A DNA stretch of 64,000 nucleotides. It comes from Desulfuromonas sp964536375 (lineage in GTDB: Bacteria; Desulfobacterota; Desulfuromonadia; Desulfuromonadales; Desulfuromonadaceae). The notes beneath the pieces are model-generated. The model saw nothing but the letters and a program-made list of their open reading frames with translations. It was not told the origin of the DNA and ran no database searches. Below, piece after piece: positions 1-9,574 of this stretch (position 1 is its first letter; the number at the start of each line of letters is the position of its first letter). The stretch is from contig CAZHXF010000008.1 in assembly GCA_964536375.1 (NCBI GenBank), forward strand, positions 1-64,000, given 5' to 3'. Made by a program: the position numbers and the translations under genes.

Positions 1-2
1 AA

Positions 3-851
3 AGCGGTACCCAACAGGATTATAAACAATACGACATCGTTTTCAATGAAGCGGTCTCAGGTTTGGATGTGGGCAATAAAGTGGAGTACAGCGGCATCAC
101 TGTCGGCGAGGTACGCCAACTCTCTTTGGATCCACAGGATCCGCGCAAAGTGTGGGCACGGATCAATGTCAACACTGCCACCCCGATCAAAGAAAATACC
201 CGAGCACGCCTAGCACTTGCCAACATAACCGGCTCATCGAACATCCAATTGACCAATGGTACACCGGATAGCCCAACATTGAACGCCAGCGCCGGTGAAA
301 TCCCGGTTATTATCGCCCAACCGTCCCCTTTTGCTCAGCTCAAGCTCAACAGCAGCGAGATACTCATCAGCATGAACGAACTGATTACCGCCGCCAAGAA
401 ATTACTCTCAGCGGAAAATATCCAGCATATCAGCGCATTAATGGAGAATATGGACACCATCAGCGCCACAATCGTGGCGCAAAAAGATGATATCAGCCAC
501 GGATTGCAGGATCTTGCCGCTACCGGTAAACAGGGGAAAATAGCCGCAGCCCAAGCGTCCCAAGCTTTACAGCAACTCAGCACTCTGATCGAACGGCACG
601 GGACAACCATTTTTGCCAATGCCGATGACACCATGGCTACACTGGCACACACCAGTTCCACCCTGAATCAACTGTTAACAAGCAATGCTCAGGAGTTTAA
701 TAGCGGAATAAAGGGCTTCAGCGAGTTGGGCGGGGCCATTCGCGAATTTCGCCAAACCTTAAGTCGCTTACAAAACATCACCCGCAATCTCGAAGAAAAC
801 CCCGCCGGCTACCTACTCGGTAGCGAGCGGATCAAGGAGTTTAAACCATGA
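3..851 (+). CDS. MlaD/MCE-family lipid-transport protein, 5' end outside the window
   Basis: The frame is open from the first bases, so the N-terminus (probably one membrane anchor) lies upstream; 282 residues are visible. The first ~75 form an MCE/MlaD domain with the typical GLDVGNKVEYSGITVGEV stretch, and the rest is a long helical tail without Cys. MCE proteins form hexameric rings that carry phospholipids between inner and outer membrane with an MlaE-type permease and MlaF-type ATPase, which should lie just upstream. The stop overlaps the next gene's start by four bases (ATGA), as expected for an Mla-like operon. Family is clear; substrate and exact subfamily (MlaD against PqiB/YebT-like) are not. 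Confidence 0.88.
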   Translation, partial: SGTQQDYKQYDIVFNEAVSGLDVGNKVEYSGITVGEVRQLSLDPQDPRKVWARINVNTATPIKENTRARLALANITGSSNIQLTNGTPDSPTLNASAGEIPVIIAQPSPFAQLKLNSSEILISMNELITAAKKLLSAENIQHISALMENMDTISATIVAQKDDISHGLQDLAATGKQGKIAAAQASQALQQLSTLIERHGTTIFANADDTMATLAHTSSTLNQLLTSNAQEFNSGIKGFSELGGAIREFRQTLSRLQNITRNLEENPAGYLLGSERIKEFKP

Positions 852-1489
852 AGTTAAAGCGTTTTGTCCCCTTGTTAGGCGTGCTGTTGGCAATACTGAC
901 AGCTGCCACACTCACCTCATGCTCTATCCTGCCCCAGACGGAGCCAACAACAATTTACCAATTACCCCCCGCTAGCATCGTTGCTGGCACAGAAAAACCA
1001 CTCGCCGGGTCATTATGCATAGCCCGGCCTCAAGCCAGCGGTCTGATGGAGGGAGCCCGGATTGCCGTTCTCCCAACACCCAACACCATCAGTGCTTATC
1101 CTGATGTGCGCTGGCAAAGCCCGGCACCAACACTGTGGCAGGAATACATCCTAGATGCGTTTCAGCGTGGTGAACGCCTGGCGGCAATTATCAGCGACCA
1201 GCAAGACCTCTTTGCTGATTACCGCCTCGACAGCATTTTGCACTCATTTCAGGTTGAGTATCACTCTGGCTCGGCGCAGGTAATCATCGTGATGGATTTC
1301 TCTCTGGCTGACAAGGCAACAAAACGGATCATCCGTTCACGGCGCTTCACGGCACAGCTGCCCGTTGATGGAGAACAGGTGCCCCAGGTTATCGCTACCT
1401 TTGGTCGCGCCGTTGACGCCATTGCCCACGAGCTAACCGCCTGGGCTTATCAGTCCATAGAAAAACACACATATCTGCAAACACTTTAA
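848..1489 (+). CDS. ABC-type transport auxiliary lipoprotein (PqiC/ABC_trans_aux-like)
   Basis: 213 residues. A signal peptide ends in lipobox L22-T-S-C25, so it is a predicted lipoprotein, and Ser at +2 suggests outer-membrane sorting. The body (about 38-200) resembles the ABC_trans_aux family: a YQLPP segment, a conserved patch near W90, and an LDSILHSFQVEY region. Family members accompany MCE proteins and are thought to help dock the lipid-transport complex to the outer membrane. Translation is probably coupled to the upstream MCE gene through the ATGA overlap. It is the last gene of its operon; the next gene is convergent. Confidence 0.85.
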   Translation: MKLKRFVPLLGVLLAILTAATLTSCSILPQTEPTTIYQLPPASIVAGTEKPLAGSLCIARPQASGLMEGARIAVLPTPNTISAYPDVRWQSPAPTLWQEYILDAFQRGERLAAIISDQQDLFADYRLDSILHSFQVEYHSGSAQVIIVMDFSLADKATKRIIRSRRFTAQLPVDGEQVPQVIATFGRAVDAIAHELTAWAYQSIEKHTYLQTL

Positions 1490-1709
1490 GCCACGATCGT
1501 TAACGAGGAATTGAGGATGGTTCACGCCGACCAGCAGGAAAAGGACTGACTCTTGCCAGATTTCAGGGCCAGCACCGCACACAGATAGCTGCAAAACTAA
1601 GCAATTGAGATCCAAGGGTATTGGTGGAATGGTTGGTGGTGGCGTACTACCTAAGAGAGGTGGTCATATTAAGAAGAAGTTCAATGATGGCAGAAGAACT
1701 CTAGCACCG
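1490..1709. other. Convergent intergenic region with an unusual purine-rich segment
   Basis: 220 bases between the lipoprotein gene and the convergent EamA gene. I see no clear terminator. From about 1605 to 1708 the + strand becomes strongly purine-rich, with many GGT, AAG and AGA triplets, and can be read from a TTG as a Gly/Lys/Arg-rich peptide that runs into the antisense of the EamA gene. I do not recognise it and do not call it a gene. Confidence 0.4.
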
Positions 1710-2600
1710 TTAGTCATGGCGCGCTTGCAGCTGCAGCAGCAATGTTGCCACACCACACATTATAATCCCCGGAACAACAAGCGCCGGGATGGTTACCCCT
1801 TCGATGCACCACAACAACAGAGCCACAGCAGCCGGATTCAGGTATATATAAGCCATAACTCGGCGTGGGCCGAGAATCACAGTGCTGCGCTGATAGAGGT
1901 AGACAGTGCATAGCGTTGCAGCAACAACCAAATAGGTCATAGCCCAGAGGTTGTCCCCACTGATTTTCTCCCAGTTGAGGGGATAGCCGAGCCCCAACAT
2001 GGCTGCCGCCATCCATCCGGCACCACTGAACAAGATGCAAAACACCAGTACCACCATTGGGTCGGAGGGGCGGTATAACAATTTCATCGCCACTGAATAG
2101 CAACAAATCAACAGCGCCCCACAGAGAAACAACACATCACCTTCATTGAGACTGAACGCCATCAGCTGATCCAGCTGTCCAGCAAAAATCACCCAGCATG
2201 CCGATAATGCACCAAGCAGGTAGATCAACAGGATTGAACGGCTGATTTTCTGCCGTAACACCACAACACACAATACCCCGGTCATAAACGGTACTAGGGT
2301 ATAGAGGGTGCCAGTATTAAGCGGGGTCGTGGTTTTCAGCGCCTCAAACATGCAGACAAAAAACATGGCATAAAATAAGCTGATACCCATGGCACGCGGT
2401 AGCACCGGGAAAATTTTATGTCGCCAGGTCTTCCGGGCAAGAACAACAGGTAGCAGCAAAAGCGCCGCAGCGACAAAACGCATCAGGGTGAGGGAGAACG
2501 GGTTTATCACAGCAGCCAAACGGGCCGACACCAGAAACGACCCGGCCACCAAGAACGTGGCGAGCATAACCATAAGATGAGATTTGACGGTATCGTTCAC
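1710..2600 (-). CDS. EamA/DMT-superfamily membrane transporter
   Basis: 296 residues with about ten hydrophobic segments, arranged as two EamA repeats (roughly 8-140 and 150-290). The conserved pattern NPFSLTLMRFVAAALLLLP follows helix 1. Family members export or import small metabolites such as amino acids; substrate cannot be read from sequence. The start is GTG with a weak GGAT Shine-Dalgarno. It is transcribed away from the truncated oxidoreductase just upstream. No frame damage seen. Family assignment is secure, function generic. Confidence 0.85.
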   Translation of the reverse strand: MNDTVKSHLMVMLATFLVAGSFLVSARLAAVINPFSLTLMRFVAAALLLLPVVLARKTWRHKIFPVLPRAMGISLFYAMFFVCMFEALKTTTPLNTGTLYTLVPFMTGVLCVVVLRQKISRSILLIYLLGALSACWVIFAGQLDQLMAFSLNEGDVLFLCGALLICCYSVAMKLLYRPSDPMVVLVFCILFSGAGWMAAAMLGLGYPLNWEKISGDNLWAMTYLVVAATLCTVYLYQRSTVILGPRRVMAYIYLNPAAVALLLWCIEGVTIPALVVPGIIMCGVATLLLQLQARHD

Positions 2601-2654
2601 TATACATCCAAAATATTAGGGCAAATACGGTTGCTATTGGGAGCCAGAATGGGT

Positions 2655-3140
2655 TTATCCGCCGTTTCTCTTTTGTGCTTCCCGTTCTTCGGTGACACAA
2701 TAGACACCCTTACCTTGAAAGCCGGGCTGGAAACACAAATTATCGGATTTACATTTTTCTTTTTGCCGGTCGCCAAATTTCCAGCGCTTAATCAAAGCGG
2801 GTTCCCGGATAAAGGGGCGGCTCATGGAGATATACTCCGCTGTCCCTTCATGGACAATCTGTTCTGCCACCTCAAGGGATCGCATGCCGCCAACCAGAAT
2901 AAGTGGAATAGAGATCTCTTTCTTAATTTCACGCGCATAGGTTTGGAAATAGGCTTCTTTATCTTGGGAATTGATGCGTGGTCGACTAGGAGTCGATTTC
3001 CCGCCCGTGATGAAAACACCACTTAACTCAACGGCATCGAAACCAGCACAGGCGATCAACTTTATCGCCTCCATGGAATCTTTGCCATCAAGACCATTTT
3101 CTATAAAATCTTCACAATTGATTTTATATTCTAGTAGCAA
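2655..3140 (-). pseudogene. N-terminally truncated NADH:flavin oxidoreductase (OYE-like)
   Basis: About 161 codons match only the C-terminal half of old-yellow-enzyme/NADH:flavin oxidoreductases (usually ~340 residues): KINCEDFIENGL, then AGFDAVELSG, the substrate/FMN strand IPLILVGGMRS, and SMSRPFIREPALIKRW. The N-terminal half of the TIM barrel is missing. The reading simply begins at a TTG next to the neighbouring cyclase gene, with no Shine-Dalgarno or start context. Without the first strands the barrel cannot fold normally, so I call it a remnant. The break lies about 36 bases from the stop of the diguanylate cyclase gene, suggesting that a rearrangement joined the two. Confidence 0.8.
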
Positions 3141-3176
3141 GAATGTTTACAATATATTCGATAATTGCGCGCGCGG

Positions 3177-5138
3177 CTACAGCATCACCGAACAGTTACG
3201 CCCTTCATCCTTGGCCTGATAAACGGCGCGATCGACGCGCTCCAGCAATATCGCGCTAGTTTCACCAACTTGTGCACCGGTGATACCAACACTAATTGTG
3301 ATGATCAGCGTGGAAGTCACCTCGCCATCGATCACAATAGGCATGGAAGTTTGGGCAACACCAGCACGAATCCGCTCAGCCAGAGCAAAGGCGCTTTGCA
3401 TTGTACTGTCTGGCAGCAGGACACAAAACTCCTCCCCACCGTAGCGACCAAAGCTGTCACTTTCGCGCAGTTGTAGGCGAACTATATCGCACACATGTCG
3501 CAACGCCTGATCGCCTATCTGATGACCGTAATGGTCATTGACCTTTTTGAAATGGTCAAGATCAAAAAACAGCACACTAAAAGACTGCCCATAGCGTTGA
3601 AAACGCGACAACTCTAGCTCCAGTGTGGAAATCAGCTGACGACGGTTCATGGTTCTGGTCAGTTCGTCAGTAGTAGCCAGTTCATTGAGACGATTCATCA
3701 GCAGCACTTGATCAGTGATATCCTGCACGGTGCCAACCATAGCTAGTGGCTTACCCTCCATATCACACTGAACATCGCCCTGCCCCTGGACGTAACGGAT
3801 CTGATCATTGCGCAAAACGATACGATGTTTGATCGAAAAATCAACGTTTTCTCTAATAGATGCCGCAACCGCCTGCTCCAATGCTGGGCGATCCTCGGGG
3901 TGAACATGACGGAGGAATAAAGCATAGCTTGCGGAATATACTTGTGGCTGCTCACCGAAGATACGATAAACCTCATCAGACCAGATAATATTATCGCTTT
4001 TAAAATCCCACTTCCAGCTGCCGATGTGAGCCATTTGCTGCGCGTGATCCAGCGCGGCACGCGTTGCATCCATTTCACTTAGAGTGTTATTGAAGGTATC
4101 AATCAGCAGAGACAGTTCGTCATCGCCGCTGTAGACAAATGGTCGCTGGGATCCTTTTTTATCAGTCAAGGCGCGCAGGTGGGCGGAAAACAGGAACAGT
4201 GGTCGGAAAACCCAGCGCAACGCCAGCACAACAACGATCAGGATCAATGCCGTGGTAACGCCGATGATGACCCACAGGGCAAAACGCCCCTGGCGCAAAG
4301 GTGCCAGCAGTTCATCCAGAGGGAGCAGACTGCACAGCACCCAGTCTTTATTTTTAAGTCGTTTTACCGCAAACAGTACCGGATCACCCTGGCAATTTTC
4401 ACCAGAAGTACTACCTTCAAAACCCGACATCGCCAGATCAAAGATGGAGCTGATGCCCTGGTCAATGCTTTGCTCCGGAAATTTTCCCGCATCGGGATGA
4501 ACAATCAAACTACGATCCAATGCCGCCATGAAGAAAAATCCGTTTTCGCCCAAGCGCTGTTGCGATATTCGACCTAGAAAATTTTCTTGGAACAGATCGA
4601 TACTGCCACCAAGAATAGCCAGCAGCTGTCCGCGACTATCCAGCAGCGGAACAGTCATCATCAGAGTTTTATGACCATGATCCAATGACGAGATGTAAGG
4701 GTCAGAGATTGAAGACTGCAAAGTACGCGCTGTCTGCTGGAAATAGGGGCGATAACTAAAGTCATGACCACGCCGATCAGGACGAAAAGGCGATTCGACC
4801 ACCAGGGCTCCACTAGCGTCAAAAACAAACAGACCATTATCGAAGGTGAGCAGCAACTCGTCATGGCTACCGAGCCAACGCTGCACGACCTCGACATCAT
4901 TAATCTTATCTATGGGCAGCGCTTGCGCCAACAACCTGAGAGTATTAAGGGTGGTCGCGAGTTTACGGTCTATAGCCTCTACCATAGTTTCCAGGCGGAA
5001 GCTCTGCTCCTGGTTCAGCTTCTGTAGGTAAATGCGTTGTAAGTAATTACTGACCAGGCTGCGTTGCAAAGCAAAGTCCAACAGAAAAACGAACGACAAT
5101 AACAGAGTGATTTTCAGACGTAAATGGTAGCTTTTCAC
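3177..5138 (-). CDS. Cache-HAMP-PAS-GGDEF diguanylate cyclase
   Basis: 653 residues from a GTG preceded by AGGA at 8 bases; an upstream in-frame GTG at 5156 lacks such a site. Order: TM1 (~8-25), periplasmic double-Cache-like sensor (~35-285), TM2 (~290-312), HAMP-like linker, PAS_3-type domain (~385-485), GGDEF domain (~500-653). The active-site motif is GGEEF at 567-571, with an RxxD inhibitory site (RESD, 558-561) exactly five residues before it, so it should make c-di-GMP and be product-inhibited. The ligand is unknown. It is monocistronic by appearance, between CNNM and the truncated oxidoreductase. Confidence 0.92.
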   Translation of the reverse strand: MKSYHLRLKITLLLSFVFLLDFALQRSLVSNYLQRIYLQKLNQEQSFRLETMVEAIDRKLATTLNTLRLLAQALPIDKINDVEVVQRWLGSHDELLLTFDNGLFVFDASGALVVESPFRPDRRGHDFSYRPYFQQTARTLQSSISDPYISSLDHGHKTLMMTVPLLDSRGQLLAILGGSIDLFQENFLGRISQQRLGENGFFFMAALDRSLIVHPDAGKFPEQSIDQGISSIFDLAMSGFEGSTSGENCQGDPVLFAVKRLKNKDWVLCSLLPLDELLAPLRQGRFALWVIIGVTTALILIVVVLALRWVFRPLFLFSAHLRALTDKKGSQRPFVYSGDDELSLLIDTFNNTLSEMDATRAALDHAQQMAHIGSWKWDFKSDNIIWSDEVYRIFGEQPQVYSASYALFLRHVHPEDRPALEQAVAASIRENVDFSIKHRIVLRNDQIRYVQGQGDVQCDMEGKPLAMVGTVQDITDQVLLMNRLNELATTDELTRTMNRRQLISTLELELSRFQRYGQSFSVLFFDLDHFKKVNDHYGHQIGDQALRHVCDIVRLQLRESDSFGRYGGEEFCVLLPDSTMQSAFALAERIRAGVAQTSMPIVIDGEVTSTLIITISVGITGAQVGETSAILLERVDRAVYQAKDEGRNCSVML

Positions 5139-5268
5139 ATTAACATTCCTAAGCACAAACAGCGCAGGAAGAAAGGATCTTCTAGCTTATGCGGTGTGAT
5201 TAACGGCTAACGATACCATCGTCAATAAAACAGGCAGGTATCACCAGCAATTTCCCTCCAGCAAAATA

Positions 5269-6516
5269 TCAACGGAGCGGCAAATGCAACTCAATCTGCT
5301 CAATCCGTTGCTGATCCATCTTCCGCGCCAGCAACAACACGCCATCAATATGGCATTTTTCGCCCGCCGTCGGGATATGTCCCAAACAACGCAGCATCAA
5401 GCCTGCAACTGTTGTGGCGTCATCTTCGCAAAAGGCTAAACCTAAACTCCTATTTAAAGCACGCAGGCTCACTCCACCATCAACGAGATAACTATCCCTA
5501 TCGATAGCAATAATGCCCTGCTCTTCTTCATCGTGTTCATCCTGGATTTCGCCAACTATCTCTTCCATCACATCCTCAAGGGTTGCAATACCCCCAACAC
5601 CACCATACTCATCTAACACTACCGCCAGGTGAACCCGTTTTTTACGAAAGGCCAGCAGCAGGGCTTCCACCCGTTTAGCTTCGGGGACAAAATATGGTTC
5701 CCGCATCACCAGATTTATATCGAATTGACCGGGATTAGCAACAAAACGCAGCACATCTTTGGAGAGAATGACGCCAACTACATTATCCATGGTGCCCCGA
5801 TATACCGGAAAACGCGAATGGGTAGAATTCTGCACCGTATTCAGTAGATCGACAAAAGGGAGATCAACGTCAATCCCAGTAACTTCGGTACGCGGAATCA
5901 TCAGGTCGCGCACGCGCAGATGCGACAGCTCAAACACCCCATGCAACATCCGCTGTTGCCCCTTAGCAAGAAAACCGGATTTTGCCCCAAGTGAAATCAT
6001 GGTTTTAATCACATCCGCGGACAAACCTCCGACCGCATCGCCCTCCTTGAAAAAACTGGTTATCACACCGGCAACTCTAGTTACCAACCAAATAACTGGA
6101 GACAGCAGCACCAGCAGCAGCTTGATAGGACGTAACACTTTAAAGGACACTGTTTCGGAGCGGCGCGCAGCATAAGTTTTGGGACACACTTCAGAGAAGA
6201 TCAACAGTAATGGCGTCAAAATAGCAATTGTTATCAAATCACCATGTTCGCCATACATATCGACAAAGAAAGTGGTTGCAATAACCGACAAAGCAATATT
6301 GACTAGGTTATTGCCAACAAGTAAGCCACCCAGCAGCCTCTCGGGATTATCCAACATTTTATCGAGCTCTTTAGCCCCACGGCGCTCTTTTTCTACCAGA
6401 TATTTTATCCGCAAACTATCCAACGACAACAAGGCAGTTTCTGAGCCAGAAAAAAAAGCTGACAGCAAAAACAAAACACCCATTATTAGCAACTGATACC
6501 ATTGATACTCAGTCAT
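5269..6516 (-). CDS. CNNM/CorC/HlyC-family membrane protein with CBS pair
   Basis: 415 residues. An N-terminal DUF21/CNNM transmembrane domain (~1-170, starting LLSAFFSGSETALLSLD) is followed by two CBS domains (~185-310, IPRTEVTGIDVD and LAVVLDEYGGVGGIATLEDVMEEIVGEI) and a C-terminal CorC_HlyC domain (~325-410). Family members are implicated in Mg2+ or Co2+ efflux, and the CBS pair usually binds nucleotides. The start is ATG with a G-rich site (AGGGG) about six bases upstream. It is divergent from the ligase gene. The 'hemolysin' name common in this family should not be taken literally. Confidence 0.9.
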   Translation of the reverse strand: MTEYQWYQLLIMGVLFLLSAFFSGSETALLSLDSLRIKYLVEKERRGAKELDKMLDNPERLLGGLLVGNNLVNIALSVIATTFFVDMYGEHGDLITIAILTPLLLIFSEVCPKTYAARRSETVSFKVLRPIKLLLVLLSPVIWLVTRVAGVITSFFKEGDAVGGLSADVIKTMISLGAKSGFLAKGQQRMLHGVFELSHLRVRDLMIPRTEVTGIDVDLPFVDLLNTVQNSTHSRFPVYRGTMDNVVGVILSKDVLRFVANPGQFDINLVMREPYFVPEAKRVEALLLAFRKKRVHLAVVLDEYGGVGGIATLEDVMEEIVGEIQDEHDEEEQGIIAIDRDSYLVDGGVSLRALNRSLGLAFCEDDATTVAGLMLRCLGHIPTAGEKCHIDGVLLLARKMDQQRIEQIELHLPLR

Positions 6517-6757
6517 ACCCGCCCCTGAAATCCACCTATTTAATTATCCATTTCATAACAACCCATTATATTAGACCAGCAACTGGAGAAAAACAATTGC
6601 AACATCGCACCAATTCAACTAAAAATTTTTCCTCAGTCAATTAAATTTTACCACTAAAAAGTTGACAACTGCCCACCTTTCCCTTGAGGATATGGCGAAT
6701 AATCGGCAACAGCCAGCATCAGCCAATACAAAACACTTTTACCAATTAGGCGCCAGT

Positions 6758-8710
6758 ATGTTTACCGAGCAACAAAAACAACTCATTGGGCAAGTGGCAC
6801 CACAAACATTGACCATTGACGCAATTGACGACATCTGCCGCCAGCACGCTCAACCTTATAGCCTTAGCGACAAGCAGCTAGTTGAATTTCTCACTCTGGC
6901 AAACATCCTGTATCGCGCCGGGCAGCAGATAATCTCTGATACTGATTACGATTTTATCTTTTTGCCCGAGCTCCAAAGACGCCAACCTAACCACCCATTT
7001 CTAGCTCAGGTAGAACCGGAAAAAACCTTTGCTGGCAAGACTGTCAAACTGCCCACCCAGATGCTATCGACGGAAAAAGCCTACACCCGCGATGAAATAC
7101 AGCGCTGGCTGGAACGTATAAAAAAAGCGGCTCAGGAGATCAATATCCCTTTTGAACAGCTCACTTTTCGTGCCACCCCCAAGCTGGACGGTTTTGCTGC
7201 CTACGACGATGGGCAACATCTCTATACCCGCGGTGACGGCAAGCGCGGCACCGATATATCACGCGTTATGCAGCGCGGTCTCAGCATCGCCAACAACGGG
7301 GTGCGGGGTCTGGGGGCCGGAGAAATCGTGGTCAGCGCCAACTATTTTAACCAATATCTTGCCGAGCATTTCGAAAATTCACGTAATTTTCAGGCCAGCG
7401 TAGTCAAAGAAAAAGAGTTGGAACCGACGGCTGCACAGGCTATTGCCGATAAGGCTGCAGTATTCTTCCCCTTTTGCCTGCTCCCCTGCTGGCAGGGTTA
7501 TGCACTGGAATTGGAGCAACAGCTGGATGAAATTATCGCCCAACAATTAAAAGCTGTCGATTACGATGTCGACGGGGTAGTAATCGAGATTACTGACAGC
7601 GAACTAAAAACGTATCTGGGCGCCACCCGCCACCACCATCGCTGGCAGATAGCCCTGAAAAACAACCTCGAAAGCGCCGCAGTCACAGTCATTCAGGTAC
7701 ACCCGCAAACATCGCGCTCGGGGCGGATAAATCCGGTGGTAGAAGTAGAACCTACTCGCCTCAGCGGAGCGATGATTCAGCGCGTTACCGCGCACCATTA
7801 TGGCATGGTAAAAAACAGCGGTATCGGCGCTGGTGCCATTATCGAGCTTACCCGCAGTGGCGAAGTTATCCCGAAAATTGTGCGGGTAATCCAATCGAGT
7901 GCGGCGCAAGTGCCGGAGATCTGTCCCAGCTGTGGGGGGGAACTGATATGGGATGGTGATTATCTATTCTGCACCAATAACAGCGAATGCCCGGCACAGA
8001 TCAGTCACACCATTGAGCATTTTTTTCGTACTCTGGGCAACAATGATGGTTTTGGACCCGCCACCATAGAGAAACTCTACACTTACACCATTCGCAGTTT
8101 GCCTGCGATCTACCGTCTCAGCACTAGTGATTTTGAACAGGCAGGGTTTGGACCTAAACAGTCAGAGAATTTGGTGGCACAGTTACAGCGTAGTCGATCG
8201 GAACAGATTGAAGATTGGCGTTTTTTAGCCGCTTTTGGCATTTTTCGTATGGGTGGGGGCAACTGCGAGCGCTTGTTGGGGCATTATCCACTGGAACAGA
8301 TTTTTTCCCTGACAGTGGAGCAAATTATCGCCATCGAAGGCTTTGCCGACAGAACAGCGGAAGCAGTGGTCAGAGAATTACGCCGCATCCAACCGCTCTT
8401 CGACCAGCTCTACCAACTACAGTTCAATCTGGAACGCAGCCCGCTATTAACTGAGCTACAAGCCAGCGGAGAACGTAGCCCAATAGCGGGAAAACTTTTG
8501 GTGTTCAGTGGCACCATGCTTCACGGTAGCCGCACAGAAATGCAGGCCAAGGCGAAAAAATTAGGGGCAAAAATTGGCTCTAGCGTCAGTGGCAATACCG
8601 ATTATCTGGTCATTGGAGATAATGTGGGAGCTAACAAAATAAACGCGGCTCAGAACAAAGGAATAGCTATCCTAACCGAAGATGAGTATCGGCAACTGTT
8701 GGTAACCTAG
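6758..8710 (+). CDS. Divergent NAD-dependent DNA ligase (LigA-like)
   Basis: About 650 residues from ATG 6758 (TAGG seven bases upstream); a TTG at 6662 would add 32 residues. LigA layout is recognisable. Domain Ia residues Y, D, Y, D are kept (ISDTDYD), but the NMN-binding His after the first Tyr is Arg (ILYRAG). The adenylation motif is TPKLDGFAAY, motif IV is VDGVVIEI, motif V is RWQIALKN. An OB-fold ends in TRSGEVIPKIV, a four-Cys zinc finger starts CPSCGG, then come helix-hairpin-helix repeats and a C-terminal BRCT domain (~575-650). Motifs differ enough from housekeeping LigA that this may be a second ligase. It is alone between divergent and convergent neighbours. Confidence 0.85.
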   Translation: MFTEQQKQLIGQVAPQTLTIDAIDDICRQHAQPYSLSDKQLVEFLTLANILYRAGQQIISDTDYDFIFLPELQRRQPNHPFLAQVEPEKTFAGKTVKLPTQMLSTEKAYTRDEIQRWLERIKKAAQEINIPFEQLTFRATPKLDGFAAYDDGQHLYTRGDGKRGTDISRVMQRGLSIANNGVRGLGAGEIVVSANYFNQYLAEHFENSRNFQASVVKEKELEPTAAQAIADKAAVFFPFCLLPCWQGYALELEQQLDEIIAQQLKAVDYDVDGVVIEITDSELKTYLGATRHHHRWQIALKNNLESAAVTVIQVHPQTSRSGRINPVVEVEPTRLSGAMIQRVTAHHYGMVKNSGIGAGAIIELTRSGEVIPKIVRVIQSSAAQVPEICPSCGGELIWDGDYLFCTNNSECPAQISHTIEHFFRTLGNNDGFGPATIEKLYTYTIRSLPAIYRLSTSDFEQAGFGPKQSENLVAQLQRSRSEQIEDWRFLAAFGIFRMGGGNCERLLGHYPLEQIFSLTVEQIIAIEGFADRTAEAVVRELRRIQPLFDQLYQLQFNLERSPLLTELQASGERSPIAGKLLVFSGTMLHGSRTEMQAKAKKLGAKIGSSVSGNTDYLVIGDNVGANKINAAQNKGIAILTEDEYRQLLVT

Positions 8711-8718
8711 CCGCTTAA

Positions 8719-8737
8719 GGCAAGTCACCTACTTGCC
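8719..8737. terminator. Small hairpin between convergent lig and rsmI
   Basis: GGCAAGT and ACTTGCC form a 7-bp stem with a 5-base loop, overlapping the rsmI stop codon. There is no T-run on either side, so it may be only a weak or Rho-assisted end signal. Confidence 0.4.
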
Positions 8738-9574
8738 CTGCAAGCGCAGGCTCTCTTTGTAAACCTCGCTACCACTTACACCATGCAGCTTCGCCACCTG
8801 CTTAACAATCTCTTTAGGCGATAAATCCGTGCCAGCGCTTAAGCGTAGCAGTGACTGTTCCAGCGTCTCCTCAACAACTTCGGCCAACGCCGGTGCCAGC
8901 AACAACACAATCTCGCCACGCACCCGAGCTTGGGAGAAATGTTCCAGCGCCGCAACGGCGCTACCGCGAAACAGTTCTTCATGTATCTTGGTCAATTCAC
9001 GCGCCACGGCCAGCTCTTTTTCCGCGCCGAGCACATTTATGATATCGCGCAGAGTATTCAAGAGTCGATGTGGAGCTTCGTAAAACACCACAGTATACTG
9101 ATTTTGACTATACAGTTGCAACTCTCGACAACGAGCACCACTTTTGGGTGGCAAAAAACCAGCGAATAAAAAATGGCGGGTGGGCAAACCGGCCATAGAT
9201 AGTGCAGAGATACATGCACTGGCACCAGGCACCGGGGATACTCTGATACCTAGTTCGCAGCAACTTTGCACCAGCAGACTGCCGGGATCGGATATAGCCG
9301 GGGTACCGGCATCACTGATCAATGCAATGGATTGCCCCTGCTGCAACAACCCGATAAGATAATCACCTTTGCTGGCCTCATTATGTTCAAAACATGAGGT
9401 CAGTGGGGTATCAATAGCATAATGATTAAACAACTTACGGCTATGGCGCGTGTCCTCCGCCGCAACTAAATCCACCTCTTTCAGAATGCGAATAGCGCGC
9501 AGCGTTATATCTTCCAGATTACCGATGGGCGTCGCCACTACATACAGAGTTCCCCAGTTGGAAGGATCACTCAT
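8729..9574 (-). CDS. rsmI: 16S rRNA (cytidine(1402)-2'-O)-methyltransferase RsmI
   Basis: 281 residues from ATG 9574, which has GGAGG six bases upstream and overlaps the nadE stop (ATGAGTGA); a longer frame starts 36 bases earlier without such support. Typical motifs: VATPIGNLEDITLRAIRIL at the N-terminus, AEDTRHSRKLF, ALISDAGTPAISDPG (SAM-binding tetrapyrrole-methylase fold), and a C-terminal HTH-like region (LSPKEIVKQVAKLHG). It methylates the ribose of C1402 in 16S rRNA with SAM, fine-tuning the decoding centre. It is the last gene of the leftward rnhB-yraN-nadE-rsmI run. Confidence 0.96.
   Translation of the reverse strand: MSDPSNWGTLYVVATPIGNLEDITLRAIRILKEVDLVAAEDTRHSRKLFNHYAIDTPLTSCFEHNEASKGDYLIGLLQQGQSIALISDAGTPAISDPGSLLVQSCCELGIRVSPVPGASACISALSMAGLPTRHFLFAGFLPPKSGARCRELQLYSQNQYTVVFYEAPHRLLNTLRDIINVLGAEKELAVARELTKIHEELFRGSAVAALEHFSQARVRGEIVLLLAPALAEVVEETLEQSLLRLSAGTDLSPKEIVKQVAKLHGVSGSEVYKESLRLQGK

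Noticed and set aside
1605..1913. 102-codon + strand frame overlapping the EamA gene
   Set aside because: Its second half is the antisense of a well-supported transporter gene; only the first ~35 codons are odd in composition, and these are reported as a finding instead of a gene.
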